DNA of 64,000 nt from Takakia lepidozioides (taxonomy: Eukaryota > Streptophyta > Takakiopsida > Takakiales > Takakiaceae). A model generated the notes under the pieces. It saw only the letters and a list, made by a program, of their open reading frames with translations, was not told the origin of the DNA and did no database searches. Below are positions 26,711-38,185 of the stretch, in pieces. Every line of letters starts with the position of its first letter. The first letter of the stretch is position 1. A program made the translations under genes and the position numbers. The DNA is taken from assembly GCA_030704615.1 (NCBI GenBank), contig CM060734.1:27916042-27980041 (forward strand), in the 5' to 3' direction.

Positions 26711-26830
26711 GAGCGTAGCTACGGCGTGAGCCCAGCCCCGTGAGCCTGGGAGCTGAGCTCACGTTCAAGCTACAAAACGTGAGCTGAACTCACGCTTCAG
26801 GGAAGCGTGAGCGGCACGAATCTGCTGGAG
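26711..26830. repeat. Left terminus with CGTGAGC subterminal motifs
   Basis: Within 120 bases, GTGAGC or its complement GCTCAC occurs many times (for example GGCGTGAGCCCAG, CCGTGAGCCTGGG, GAGCTGAGCTCACG, ACGTGAGCTGAACTCACG, AGCGTGAGCGG). Several pairs are inverted and could form small hairpins. Matching motifs occur at the right end (38186-38226). Clustered subterminal motifs usually bind transposase. Confidence 0.7.
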
Positions 26831-27129
26831 AAGAAGGTCCTATAGGCGAGGATTGCAGGAAGAGGGCCTATTACCGTGGACAAAACAAAGGGGGCCAACA
26901 CACACCATGTCTGCAATGCCCGCTCAAAAACAGAAATATGAAAACATGGCAGATTTGAGCTCAGAATGATTGTCACAGTTTATTTCAATTCACAGATAGA
27001 CGCTTACAATGAATTGCATGTGCATTTGCCCTGGTTCCGTAAACAAAATCCATATGTTTGTCAGAAATGCAAAGTCTTCACACGGCAACCTGCAAACCAG
27101 CATGGGAAGCGGGCATGGCTCGTATGTGT

Positions 27130-30100
27130 TCAAAGAGAAGTTGGCGGAGCTCCACGCGAGGTGTCCCGCTGTAGAAAGGTGTTCACTTCTCCATAGCCTA
27201 GTGTGGCTTGGTGGATGAATTGGTCTCTCTTACCGTCGCAACACATAATCACAAGATATATGTAATATTGATGCTTGCAGGGGACCCACTTCCCTCTCAT
27301 GCCGAGAGCGCCCTCACGCATCGTTACAAAGTCCGGACAAGTGCACGAAGAGAAATTCCCGACGGTAACCTGATATTCTTTGTCATGAAGAACTGACCCA
27401 ATTGACAGCACTGTGTAAATCCGTCCATACCCCGGAGAAGGGACTTCGGTGATACGAGACACCCGAGCCTGCAAAATTCTAGCAGATTCCATCTTGCATT
27501 CGTGATCTGCACCCGAAGCGAAACGGCGCACTGTTTTTCCATCTCTTTTTGTTGGGTGGGAGTCGGCACCGGGTGGCGGCATTGCCGGAGCATGTGGCAC
27601 ATCTGTGCCGACAGTGCATGAGGGCACCACCCGGGACCGTGCAAGACAGAACCCTCCCTCCTCCAGCATGTTTATCTCGGTTGATGACAGCGACGTCCCA
27701 ATTTGCACAGGCCAAATTGCGGGGGGAGGGGGTTTCATTATCACCGAAGGACGAACTGTTCCCTTCACGCATCGTGCCATATCGTCTGGGCAGAACCAAA
27801 ATTTGTGGTCCTTTGACTCCCCACTATGATAAGGTCGGAACAACCCTGTGAATGTTGGAGCTGGAGTCCCCCTGGAGCCTTTGCATATCTTTGATTTGCA
27901 TTTCTTGAATGAGGGGGTCCGAATTGCCATGCAAGCCACTCTAGATCCTGGTGGGGTGCGTTCTATATGCCACTCACTATCAATGCAATCGGATTCCTGC
28001 ACCATGGCCACCACCTCCTCCAATGGGATTCCCGCTGCTGTGCTTGTATGTTCTGCACCTGCTCCACTGGAGGAGGACCCACCTGGAAAGGGGCGGGCAC
28101 ACGACTCAGTCTGCAGTGGAGACACCTTTGGCACAGAGAAATTGACCATGTCTGGCCGATGGGAATCTCCATCTGACCCTGGAAGAGTGTTCAATTTGCT
28201 TTTGCATGATCCAAATCTTTCCTCGCCTTCCAAATAGGGGAGCTTGGATTGTAGAGGGGACCCTTCAGTGCATCTGTTTAGAGCTCTGGCCATCTTTGAC
28301 GGGACTCCGGACCTACTCGCAGCCCTTAGCATCAACAAAGTCGTATCAGGGCCCTTGCCTCCACCCCGTCCCATCAGAAAATTGCGGTACCTGGTTTGTT
28401 GTGTAAGTGCACACACCATGTCATCAGCAGTGGCCACATACAAGTCACGACCTGCTTTGGTAGACTGCTGCATCCAGGCGTTGTGAACAGTCTCCGCCAA
28501 ATTACAGGATGGCATGTCGGCCAAGTCCTCCAAGGACATGTCCTGCAGGAGGCATTGCATGGATATGTGAGGAACGAAAGCAAATGGTAGAGGTTCTTCA
28601 AGTGACAATCGAAGAACCCCAAATGAACAGGCACGATGCAAAATTTCTGTTTTTGGGATTGAAGAGGCTTACTGTCGTCATGAAAGCTCCCCACTGTCTG
28701 TCCCTGAAGTGCCAGAAAACCAACCAGTCCTCCAACTCCTTTACGTGGGTACCTGTTGCAGCACTAGAGGAGAACCACCAAGCCCGGATTGCCTGGTAAG
28801 TGCTCTCAGCTTCTCCCATTGAGGTGGCATTCTTGTACTTGAGACAGAGCCTTCTGTGCTCCAACTGCAAGTCAAGGCGAATGCAGCGCTTTGTATGACG
28901 TGCCAGAGATTGAGTCCAATGGAAGAGGCATGTGCGCTCCCTATTTTCCATTGGGACCTTAGGATCCCCCGAACCAAACACGCGTCGCACTGCATTGAAA
29001 TTTGCCTGTGTACTATCAGCCATGAAGCCCGCAAAATTTGTGTTTTGTATTCCATTGCGCTGCATGACGGCCAAGAGCGAATTCCACATGAGCATCTGGG
29101 ATTCAGTGTCCTCCGACTGCATATCACAAATTGCTATGGAGAGCACACGCTGGTACGCCGGATCATACACATGGCACGCCATGGTTGTCCAACCCTTCAC
29201 CCGTTTGCAGTGATCAAACATTAACCAACATTTAGCCAAATCTCCTCCTGGTTGCATACGGCGGACAATGCTCACACCACTGCCTTCGCCCACAGCGGAC
29301 ATCTTGAACAAATACACCTTGGACGAGCCCTGGCCAGGGAAGATACTGTTTTGAATGAATTCATAGCGACTCCTCCGTTTCAGGTCCATAATGTTGTCCA
29401 TGAATCCAGCAGTGCCTGTGCCCATTCTGAGTGCATTCACCTGGTTTCGAATATTGGGAGAGCCCAACACGGAGAAATGGTCCATGACTGCATTAAGCGA
29501 ATCTGCATCCAGCATAAGTTGTGTCGCATCCCCTTCACCCAGTATGTGTTTCTCCAGGAATGCCTTGCTAGCTGCAAGCGCTATAGCAGAAGGTGTTGCA
29601 CAAGGGGCATTGTGGAACTCCTGCTTCAGCAGATTTCTAGCGATGTCCACGCTATCCCTGCAACTTCCTTTGGACACAGGATGCTCGTGTGCACCCATAT
29701 GAATGCAGGCACGAGTCATTGTCTTGCATCGGTGTGCCACCTGATACATACGAGCGTGGCACACAGAAACACAGGACGGGAGAACCTGCACTTAAAAGTA
29801 TTGGTCCTGGGAGGGGCAAGCCCTGGGGTGAAAGGATTCAGGGGCACACCTTCCCACTCACTTTCGTTTGGTTGAGCGCTGTTTCTCAGCCGAGGGCAAG
29901 AAATATTCTGGCACTTACAATGCCCAACGCAGACCGACCTCCGAAATTTCAAGCCAATGTCGTTATGGATGTTCGACGTTTTTGTCCTGCACCAAGGATG
30001 TCCGTCATGTTTCTTGTCCATGCCCTGCAAAAACCCAGCCAGTCCAGTGGAAGAGGTGGGAGGGTTGAGCTCAAACAGGATGTCCCCATCAAACTGTGCT

Positions 30101-30696
30101 GGCACGTATTGAACCCGTTGCACAGGAAGGGACTCCCAATCAACAAAACGCAGCTCGCTCTTGCACCCAGGCACACCTGCGAGGGCTTTCAATTTTGGAA
30201 TGACACTCGTTATCTCTTGCAATTCGTCATCATCCAATGACGGAGTCTGCACTGGCGGAGGAATCTCAGAAACATCCTCCGAGGACGAGTCTGAAAGAGT
30301 CACGAAGGTAGTGGATGTGCTCACCTCTTGTTTCACAGGAACTGTGCCCTTCTGTTGCACGACCGATGCTGCAGTGCCAGGGGTAACGACTGATCCTGCT
30401 GATTGTCTTCTCTCTTTTCCAAGGACACGGTATGTGCCTGGAAGGACTCTCCACTTCCTTCCACACTTGCCAACCAATGGTTTCTCCAAGTGCCCAGAAT
30501 CAAAATTCCCATCCTCGTCATACACCTCTTTTTGAACAAGGAGAGAACCCAACTCCAGCGGGAACACTGTAACCAGCTCATCCTCATGAACAACTGCAAA
30601 CCCATCGTCGTCTGCAGTGGCAGTCAGTGGAAGAGTACCTGCATTGGAATGGAATCGAGCAAGTGTATCTTGCTCCCTCGACATGTTTTCCCTCAC
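27130..30696 (-). CDS. MULE-type transposase with SWIM zinc finger (first element)
   Basis: Frames at 30696-29716, 29791-28598 and 28641-27130 form one gene. The N-terminal part has a Cys/His region (MDKKHDGHPWC ... CKCQNISC). The core carries the DDE-type MULE pattern: LMFDHCKR, SIAICDMQSEDTESQM, FAGFMADSTQANF and CLFHWTQSL, giving candidate Asp residues and the C..HW motif. The C-terminus has a SWIM zinc finger, SCTCPDF ... WVPCKHQYYIY. A GT-AG intron at about 28660-28545 joins the last two frames, and the second copy at 56 kb has an intron in the same place. A frame break near 29800 separates the first two frames. Known role: excision and integration of the element in the nucleus. The gene is probably inactivated by the frameshift. 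Confidence 0.85.
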
Positions 30697-31455
30697 TGAA
30701 CGAAAGTTGCGGAATCCTCGAACTGATAGCCCGCAATCACCGAAAGGGGAATTAAGACAAGCAAACTAAGGTCAACAAGGGTAGCTCCAACCCAAAGGTT
30801 GCGGGTGATGCATGCAAAGGATGTAGGGATGAGATGCACCTTCACTTCGGAAACAGCAACGCTAAGAGGCACTAACCAGAAAAAACTGTTTTCAAATACT
30901 ACAAGAAGCCGTGCTGTTTATGGATGAAATCAAACACTGAAAACGACATGAAACCATCCATTATGAAAAGACGGCAACAACCCTGGAGAGCAGTAAACAG
31001 GAAGACCACAAATGTCATGAGGTTGTGTTGTGCCAGAAGAGCACAGCACAAACACTGACACTGCAGAAGATACCTCGCACGAATGCATGCCACACATGGT
31101 CGTATCCGACAGAACCCTTTATGCCGAATGACCCCATGGCGACGGTTACGGTAAAATGCAAACCACAGGGTAGACAGTACAACACACGTGGAAGCATATG
31201 TGAAGCATAACAATTATTGCGGATCTGCAAGAACTGCTCGAAAATGAACTAGCATTAGATTTCTACGGCACATCCGAATTTGAAAGAAAGCAAGAAGGCC
31301 GCGGTGTATTGGCAGGCGGCGCAGTACATCTGACATATATCGCTAGTGCATGCAACGGATGTACTTTTTTTCTAGCGCTTTATTACTTGGATAATACGGA
31401 GACGACGGAATGGATGAATTCCGTTCGCACACAATAACAACACCCGCATCCAAAT
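30697..31455. promoter_or_regulatory. Intergenic region between divergent transposase and cargo gene
   Basis: The transposase reads left from 30696 and the cargo gene reads right from about 31456, so these 760 bases should hold both promoters. No clear TATA box or repeated operator was seen. In the second element the equivalent region holds the 1.2-kb palindrome array. Confidence 0.45.
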
Positions 31456-31944
31456 ATGGTTGACAACGTCCAATTTCGATTTTGGTTACATGCCATAGCA
31501 GCACTTGTTACAAACGTCAAACTGGAGAGCTCTAGAGGCATCGTGGGGAGCCCTTGTTTCCAGCGGAGGAGGAAGAGAAGGAAGTCACTATACTTCACGA
31601 GCTCTAGAAACAGGAATAGAGCCAGAGATAGAATGAGGATGGAAAGAGTGGACGAAGAGGAAAAGGAGGTAGAAGAGGGAGTAGAGGAAAGTGTGGCGAT
31701 GGAGGAGAAGGAATCAGCAGAAGAACAGCAGCCCGCCATAGTTCCAGTAACAGATGAAGAGGACACTGCATCTGAGGGAGAGACAGACGAGATGGAAGAG
31801 GATGTTGAAGGTGGCCTCACGAGGAGTCTGCCTGCGGGAAAGAGGAAGGGGGAGAGGCTCACGTACACGCTCGGCGCAGAGAGCAGCCCGAAGCGCAAAG
31901 GGTCCCCGGCAATTGGGGAGTCTTCTGGAGCAGCCAAGAAAAAG
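31456..31944 (+). CDS. Cargo gene, exon 1: acidic/basic N-terminal region
   Basis: The frame encodes an Arg/Lys-rich start (RRRKRRKS, RNRNRARDRMRM), a long Glu-rich stretch and a Lys-rich end (AGKRKGERL, SGAAKKK) that resembles nuclear localisation signals. A donor follows AAAAAG at 31944 (GTGAAATC). In phase 0 it joins the acceptor CCCTGCAG before 33652. A similar region (RGKRKAAEGDQISKPKK) precedes the homologous gene in the second element. The true start codon is uncertain. Confidence 0.5.
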
Positions 31945-32039
31945 GTGAAATCTTTAAGACCCACATTTGTGTTTCGTTGCTGATATGAATATAGCCCACA
32001 CAGGACATCTGCACCAGGCTGAAAGCACTGCAAACTGGA

Positions 32040-33585
32040 AGCTCAAACAGTGTGCGGCAACGCACACTGTTTGGGCCTACCAATTTGCTTGATTGTTCAG
32101 GTACGAAACGCCCAAACTTGGGCACTACAGCAAGTTCAATACAACCCAAATTGCAAGCTCAATCAGTGTGAGTTGAGCTGAACATTTCACTGCTGTTTCC
32201 GTCTGGATATCGGTTTTCCAGGATATGTATGTCAGGACGAGAGAACCCTTCAGTGGCAGCTCAAACAGTGTGCGTTGGCGCACACTGTTTGAGCTCTACA
32301 TGTCACGGTTGTTGAATTCGCCCTTTAGGGCACGTTTCTGAGGATGAAAGAATCCCTCACTGACAGCTCAAACAGTGTGCGTCAACGCACACTGATTGAG
32401 CTGTACATGTCACTGTTTTTGTGTGTTAAATGTGGACTTCCAGTGCAGGTTTTTGAAGATGAAATAACCATTCAGTGGCAGCTCAAACAGTGTGTGTTGG
32501 CGCACATTGTTTGAGCTGAACATGTAAGTGTTTTTTCCGATTGTAATTCAACCTTTAGGGCACGTTTCTGAGGATGAAAGAATCCCTCACTGGCAGCTCA
32601 AACAGTGTGCCTCAACGCACACTGTTTGAGCTGTACATGTCACTGTTTTTTTGGTGTTAAATTCGGACTTCCAGGGCAGGTTTATGATGATGAAATAACC
32701 ATTCAGTGGCAGCTCAAACAGTGTGCGTTGGCGCACATTGTTTGAGCTGAACATGTAAGTGTTTTTTCCGAGTTAAATACGGACTTCCAGGGCAGGTTTT
32801 TCAAGATGAAATAACCATTCAGTGGCAGCTCAAACAGTGTGCGTTGGCGCACACTGTTTGAGCTGAACATGTAAGTGTTTTTTCCGATTGAAATTCGACC
32901 TTTAGGGCACGTTTCTGGGGATGAAAGAATCCCTCACGGCAGCTCAAACAGTGTGCGTCAACGCACACTGTTTGAGCTGTACATTCACTGTGTTTTTGGT
33001 GTTAAATTCGGACTTCCAGGGCAGGTTTATGATGATCAATAACCATTCAGTGGCTGCTCAACAGTGTGCTTTGGCGCACACTGTTTGAGCTAAACATGTA
33101 AGTGTTTTTTCCGATTGAATTCGACTTTAGGGCACGTTTCTGGGGATGAAAGAATCCCTCACTGGCAGCTCAAACAGTGTGCGTCAACGCACACTGTTTG
33201 AGCTGTACATGTCACTGTTTTTTTGGTGTTAAATTCGGACTTCCAGGGCAGGTTTTTTGAAGATGAAATAACCATTCAGTGGCAGCTCAAACAACACTGT
33301 TTGAGCTGGACATGTCACACTGTTCGAACTCACCTTTTCACTTTTTTCATCCCGAAATCGGCCGCATATCTTGGAGTTTACAATGAACACTTACCTGGCA
33401 CAAGTAGATGTTCAATGATCATTTACCTGGCAAGTGAAACAGTGTACGTCAACGCACACTGTTTGAGCCCACTTTTACATTGTCTTTTTCTGTGGAATTC
33501 GGCAACATAGGACATGTCTGTGAGGGTCAATGTACACTTACTGGCAGCTTAAAATAGTGTGCGTCAACGCACACTCTTTGTGCCC
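32040..33585. repeat. Array of about 13 long hairpins (palindromes) in intron 1
   Basis: The repeated unit is a 38-bp palindrome with arms AGCTCAAACAGTGTGC and GCACACTGTTTGAGCT. Type A has the loop GTTGGC, and type B has GTCAAC, which extends the arms to 18 bp. Units begin near 32040, 32258, 32364, 32479, 32595, 32709, 32826, 32940, 33056, 33166, 33284, 33437 and 33545. They mostly alternate A and B at about 115-bp spacing, each with its own spacer type. A decayed unit lies near 32158, and 33284 has lost its core. The array lies wholly between exon 1 and exon 2 of the cargo gene. Confidence 0.92.
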
Positions 33586-33651
33586 ACTTTTTCATGCCTC
33601 AGCCGACGTTTCATGCCTCTCTAATATCAAGTTGAATGAACAACCCTGCAG

Positions 33652-34004
33652 GAGAAGATGCAAAGTGTGGCAGATGAGGTCCCTTCGGGTCAGGAGAAGG
33701 AGATAATTGTTGATGTGGACGATGAGTTCTATGAAAGCAAAGCCGCTGAGATGCTGGGGGTCAGAAGGTAAACTCTCAGCTTGTGGTGCAAAGTATGCTT
33801 TGCCCCGGGGTGGGAGGTTGAAGATTCCCCTGTGTAGGTTGGTTTTCCATGCCCTCGTTCGTCCACCCTCGTCAAGGACATTCTCAAGCTGGTAGGCCGA
33901 GTTTGTTCATGGGTATTTGGATGGATCCGCAGTCTTTTACGTTTCTACTAGGGATTCCAAAGGTAATGAGCTCCTCGTGGATGAGTCAATTGTGGACTCC
34001 TGGG
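33652..34004 (+). pseudogene. Cargo gene, exon 2: N-terminal half of a ParB/sulfiredoxin-like domain
   Basis: After the acceptor at 33651 the frame reads EKMQSVADEVPSGQEKEIIVDVDD, then (with two one-base shifts) KVNSQLVVQSML, GGRLKIPLCRLVFHALVRPP and FVHGYLDGSAVFYVSTRDSKG. The second element has the counterparts VNSQEVIRDML, GGRLDIPLCRMISMPVVRPP and FVHGYRLGAQVFYVSLTDING. The IPL...RPP strand followed later by DGNHR fits the ParB/sulfiredoxin fold, whose members bind DNA or nucleotides. The coding sequence stops abruptly at WDP (34004), where an inversion begins. The fold assignment is tentative. Confidence 0.5.
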
Positions 34005-35856
34005 ACCCCATTTAGCGGGAGGCTCCTTCTCTGCAAGAGTCCTCAAATTTCGTTCATGAATGTCGAGGTCGGCTGCTGCGGCAGTGGCTGCAATACGGTC
34101 ATTCTCTCTCCTCAAAGACACCTCTGGAGCTGGGGTCTCAGAAGGAGCAATCCAAATACCACCAACACAAGAAAAGATGGTCTGGGCCCCAGTCATGCAA
34201 GATCCCAGTAGTAAATATGGTCTGGTTGCCAGCAGGGACAAGCCACAGGTCCACGAAATCTGGATGTTTGTCCAGGCAATTCTCTTCCAGGAGAACAAAC
34301 TTTATGTACCTGCAGCAACAGAGACAGCCTCATTTTACAATGGAAATATTATGTGGCAACTTTTCCATCACACCAGGAAGACCCCCTTCAACAGTATGCC
34401 ACACAACACATTGCAACCACAGCACAAATAAGTAGTGCAAGAGTGTGCACCTGTAAAGGCATCGTTTCCAGGCTTCTCTCCTTTTTTTTGCTGGTCCCGC
34501 TCATTTGTTCGACTGATGCCACCCTCCTTGCTGAACTCTCTAAAGAAACAAGAGTGCCACACTGTGGCTCTCCATTTCCTCATGTATGCTTCGAAGGACA
34601 CCTTCGGTGCTATCATACTGATGCCATAGTCAGCCAGTTGAGTATGCAGAATCGATCTGGCCCTTTCTTCCAACTGCAAAACAATACAAATGCAAGAATG
34701 AACCCAAAAGCAATCATAGCGAATGTAAGAGGCAATAGAAAGATAAGGACAGGAAAAGAAAAGACAGTGACACAGGGAAGGACATCACACCTGGCTCCAG
34801 TAAGTGGCATTGTGAAGCCAGGTGTCCAGCACATTGTCACTGACAGGAATGACACGCTGGGTCTTCTTATCTTTCTCCGGCCTTGGGAACATGTGGGTAT
34901 CCCTAACTGTGGGATCGGAGTTCCATATCTGCAGCCACTTCACCTTTTGTTCTGGAGACACTACGGCGGTAGACAACCTGTGCAACTTCTCCTGGGCCAT
35001 TTCTGGCTTGCCTGGCTTGTTATAATGGTTTTTTATCTCCAGGAGAAACTGCGGTCCGAATGATGGGTCGGCAATTCTCAACTGCTTCACGAAAGCACTC
35101 ATTATAGTCCTTGTAGCGGTCATCTCTTTCTGGATGTGACTCTCAACCCCCTTTGCTGTCCTTCTCTCCTCAGGGTAGAGCTGTAGTATTCCAGTTTGCC
35201 ACGCTCCCCTGCATCTGCAATGTCTTGCTGCAAGGGAATGCAAGAGAGTTGCATCAGCACAAGGTCAAGGGAAACAAACAAAAACAAACATGTGGAATAT
35301 GGAAGACCAGATGAAGGAAGATGTATCTCACCGTGTACATGTACTCCATGAAAGCCTCACGGGTCAACGAGTACCACGTTTCCGATGTCTTGGAGCTTTC
35401 GCACTTCTTGTACATCTCCGCTGAAAGGATGGTCTTGAAGTTGGTCAAGGGCATCTGCCCGATCCTTTGTATCCTATACAGTGTGTGAACCAAACTCGTT
35501 TTGACATGCGATGTCTCCGTTCGCAGAATGATATCTGTAAGTCAGAATGAAATTCAAGGTCTTCAATCAAAGAAGAACGGAACCACAAGTGGAACATGTA
35601 GAATGAGAAACCAACCTGTTCACATCATTCATTGCCGTCAGAAGACCCATCATGTTCCCGTCACAATCCAGCACCATCGATCGAACAGAGTAATGTCACT
35701 CTTCCTCCTGTGAGTGCAGCCTCCCAATGACAGCCATCCATGCAAGCAAGCGGTGGTTCCCATCCCAAACGTGAAATATCTTTCCCGAGAATGCCTGGGT
35801 GGAAGGTTTCCTGGAGAGAAGAAGTTCGAAGGATTCGTTCAGCTGTCTCAGGATAC
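34005..35856 (-). pseudogene. Inverted segment: middle exons of the cargo gene on the wrong strand
   Basis: Minus-strand exons with GT-AG ends lie at about 35856-35616 (FHVWDGNHRLLAWM, then LTAMNDVN), 35533-35332 (SLVHTLYRIQRIGQM, TWYSLTREAFMEYMY), 35227-34791 (KQLRIADPSFGP, EKLHRLSTAVVSPEQKVKWL) and 34673 to about 34400 (LEERARSILHTQLADYG). Each matches an exon of the second element in the same order. Here, however, exon 2 and the methyltransferase exons on either side read on the plus strand, so this 1.85-kb block is inverted. The breakpoints share a 6-bp inverted repeat, CCTGGG (33999-34004) and CCCAGG (35857-35862). A frameshift near 35180 and a stop after HSQEEE also break it. Confidence 0.65.
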
Positions 35857-35862
35857 CCCAGG

Positions 35863-37364
35863 TAGAGGAAGAAAGGCAAAGGGAAAAGATGTTGCTGGTG
35901 TTGTGGGGAAGGGAAGGGGTAGAGGGAAGGTGGCACAAGGGCAGGGAAGTGTTGCAGATATTGGCCCTGTGGAGCATGTCCAGCAGACTCCACCGCATGG
36001 TAGGGGATCCGGGAGAAAAAACAAGGGGGTGGTTGATCCCAAGGACCCGTACCATGCAGTGGAACATCCCACGAGGGTCATTCGCCCAACCAGGTTGGAG
36101 ATGGCCAACGTCGGGTTCCTTGCCATGATGGAGTCGAAGAAATCTGATTACAAGGGCGAGCCATCACCAGTGTGGGACAGGATTGTGGAGTTCTTCAGCA
36201 CGGTGCGTGTTCTCTTTGGGTTCTGTGGCTTCTGTTGTTTTTGTCTGCTGTGGGCATGGATCGTTTCTAAACTTGTGAGAATTTCATTGTATTTTTGTTT
36301 GCAGTCTAAAATGACCAAATCCTGGGTGAACGGGAAGGAGAAGCCATATGCAGCCGAACTCATCATCTTGGACATCCCTGATGGGTTGGCAGTCCCGGAT
36401 ATCCCTCCATCGGGTGCTTGTCCGGGTTGGAATGCTTTTGATGAGCGCTACTGGTGGTGGGTTTTCTCCTTTTGCAACTTCTTCCTGTCCGATGCAGGTG
36501 TTTTGGTGCTCATCCAGTCCATCGACGTTCGGTGTCGCCGTGCACTTTCCAGCTATTTGAAAGCCTCGGGCATGAGAGTCGTGAAGACATGGAATTGTGT
36601 GAACAGCATGTACCTTACGAAGGGGGATCGTCCGGGAGAGATGGTGAGTTTGCCTTCTTCTTCCTCTTCTTGGTTGTTCTTGGATGGGGTTGTATAGGTC
36701 GCTTGAACTCATATGTAGGGGCCCTTTTTTTTTGCTTCTTAGTTCCTTGTGGATGTCATGTTCGCAGACTCGTCTGTTTGAAGCTGTTTGTCTCGTCCGG
36801 GTGCATCCACAAACGACTCCGGCCCGGCATTACCGAGTTCGCCATCACTCATGGGGCCAAGTTCATAGATGACAGGACAGATCCTCCCACGGATGACATG
36901 CATCACAACTACGTCGACAAACAACGTGTGCTTGCGAAGGGGAATGGGGTTCCTTGGAGAGGGGCGAGGGAGAGGAACCCGGCTTTCATTCAAACGATTG
37001 TGGAGTGCTGCACCTACACAGACGCCAGAGTTCTGGATTTGTCGATGGGCACAAGTTCGTCTCTTCAACATTCACATTTCATGAGGTTTGATTGAGCTTG
37101 CACTTTCAGCACTTCCCACCGTTCCGAATGTGTCTTCAATGTCTGCTTCATTCATTCTATTCCACTGCAGGTGCTTCTTACCACGCTTGCAAGGCCAGTG
37201 CGCGACATCTCTTTGGGATTGAAGGGGATGCTGAGATTTACAAGAACCTCCTGATGGGTTTGGGTGGACACACTTCTCAAGTCCTTCCGAAGCCCCGTCC
37301 CGCTGATACTGATACAGAGGAGACTTCTGACAAGGAGCTGGACTCCGACTTTGCCTGTGAGTAA
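35863..37364 (+). pseudogene. Cargo gene, C-terminal exons: DNA amino-methyltransferase-like domain
   Basis: The exons are 35863-36202, 36305-36643, 36784-37054 and 37171-37364. The first is a Gly/Lys-rich linker ending DRIVEFFST. The second has AAELIILDIPDG, a degenerate motif IV where active enzymes have DPPY-like residues, then LSDAGVLVLIQSID and ASGMRVVKTWN. The third has VPWRGARERNPAF and ARVLDLSMGT. The spliced last exon gives S-A-S-Y-H-A-C-K and HLFGIEGDAEIYKNLL. The late VLDxxMGT followed by GIE is the AdoMet-binding motif I/II of beta-class N6-adenine/N4-cytosine methyltransferases, where motif IV precedes motif I. ParB-type domains fused to such enzymes are common in bacteria. The exon 36784 acceptor is uncertain. 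Confidence 0.65.
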
Positions 37365-38185
37365 GTTCAACCTGTGCATGCTTGCATTGTTGTTTCAATA
37401 TCGAGAATCGCTGTTCTTGAGGCAAAGTGCACATGGGAGACATCCTCTTTGTTGGACTTGTGCATTGCATCATTGTGTTAAAAATGGGGTTTTGTGGACA
37501 TGTGCAGGAGTCCGCGTGCTTCCACTTGCCCTCCAGGGCTATCACACCTATTTGGACTTGTTTGCAGTCCTCCTCGGTCTTGCGTGCTACCTGTCTATGC
37601 GGAGGCACTCGCAACAAGCATGTCCGTTCATGGCACTCGGAGTCCACCTTACGACGGCCTTTGTAGAACACGTGGTGTTGGGGCCAGAATCTTTGTAGAT
37701 GACATAGCACAGGAGGTGGACACTGATTGTGATGACTGCGACACTTGATATGAAGTTTTTCTTTTGGTTTAATTCTGGGCCAAATTTGAAATGGGATGGT
37801 TGTGTGTCCTTGTGTGTCCTGTTTGCAATGTGTGCGTGGAATTCACATTCATGGTTACAAACTATTGTTGGAGATGGGGGTTGCATGGATGCCTGGATTG
37901 TTCCTTCAATCTATTTGGTGTTTTGTGGACCTCACAGACTTGAGTACATTGCGAAAACAAACAAACCACTTTGGTTCGTGTAGAGCATTCTCGCATCATT
38001 TGCTAGTTGGTCCCCAAACTATTCCTGCTAGAAGAATGGTTGGTGAATCCATCACGGTGAAGTCCACCTCATCAAAATTTGTTCAGGCATTCTCAATTCT
38101 ACCCACATCAACCCGCGGAAAATAGGTGACACCACTCGGAAATAGGTGACATCCGCGGAAATAGGCACTGTTTGCATGTTGACGT
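37365..38185 (+). other. 3' flank of the cargo gene
   Basis: Several frames overlap at 37.4-37.75 kb, one ending in an acidic tail (DDIAQEVDTDCDDCDT), and could include a last exon. None is supported by a clean splice that keeps the frame. From 37.75 kb to the right terminus no coding sequence is apparent. A short repeat, GGAAATAGGTGACA, is tandemly duplicated near 38118-38150. Confidence 0.35.

Noticed and set aside
27549-28237. Plus-strand frames opposite the first transposase
   Set aside because: They are shadows of the SWIM transposase, which has recognisable motifs and a shared intron on the minus strand.
35714-35862. Plus-strand extension of the methyltransferase frame to the left
   Set aside because: It is antisense to the conserved FHVWDGNHRLLAW exon inside the inverted block, so the open frame there is incidental.
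36454-36497. Short intron inside the second methyltransferase exon
   Set aside because: GT and AG are present, but removal would break the frame, while reading through gives the conserved-looking FCNFFLSDAGVLVLIQSID.
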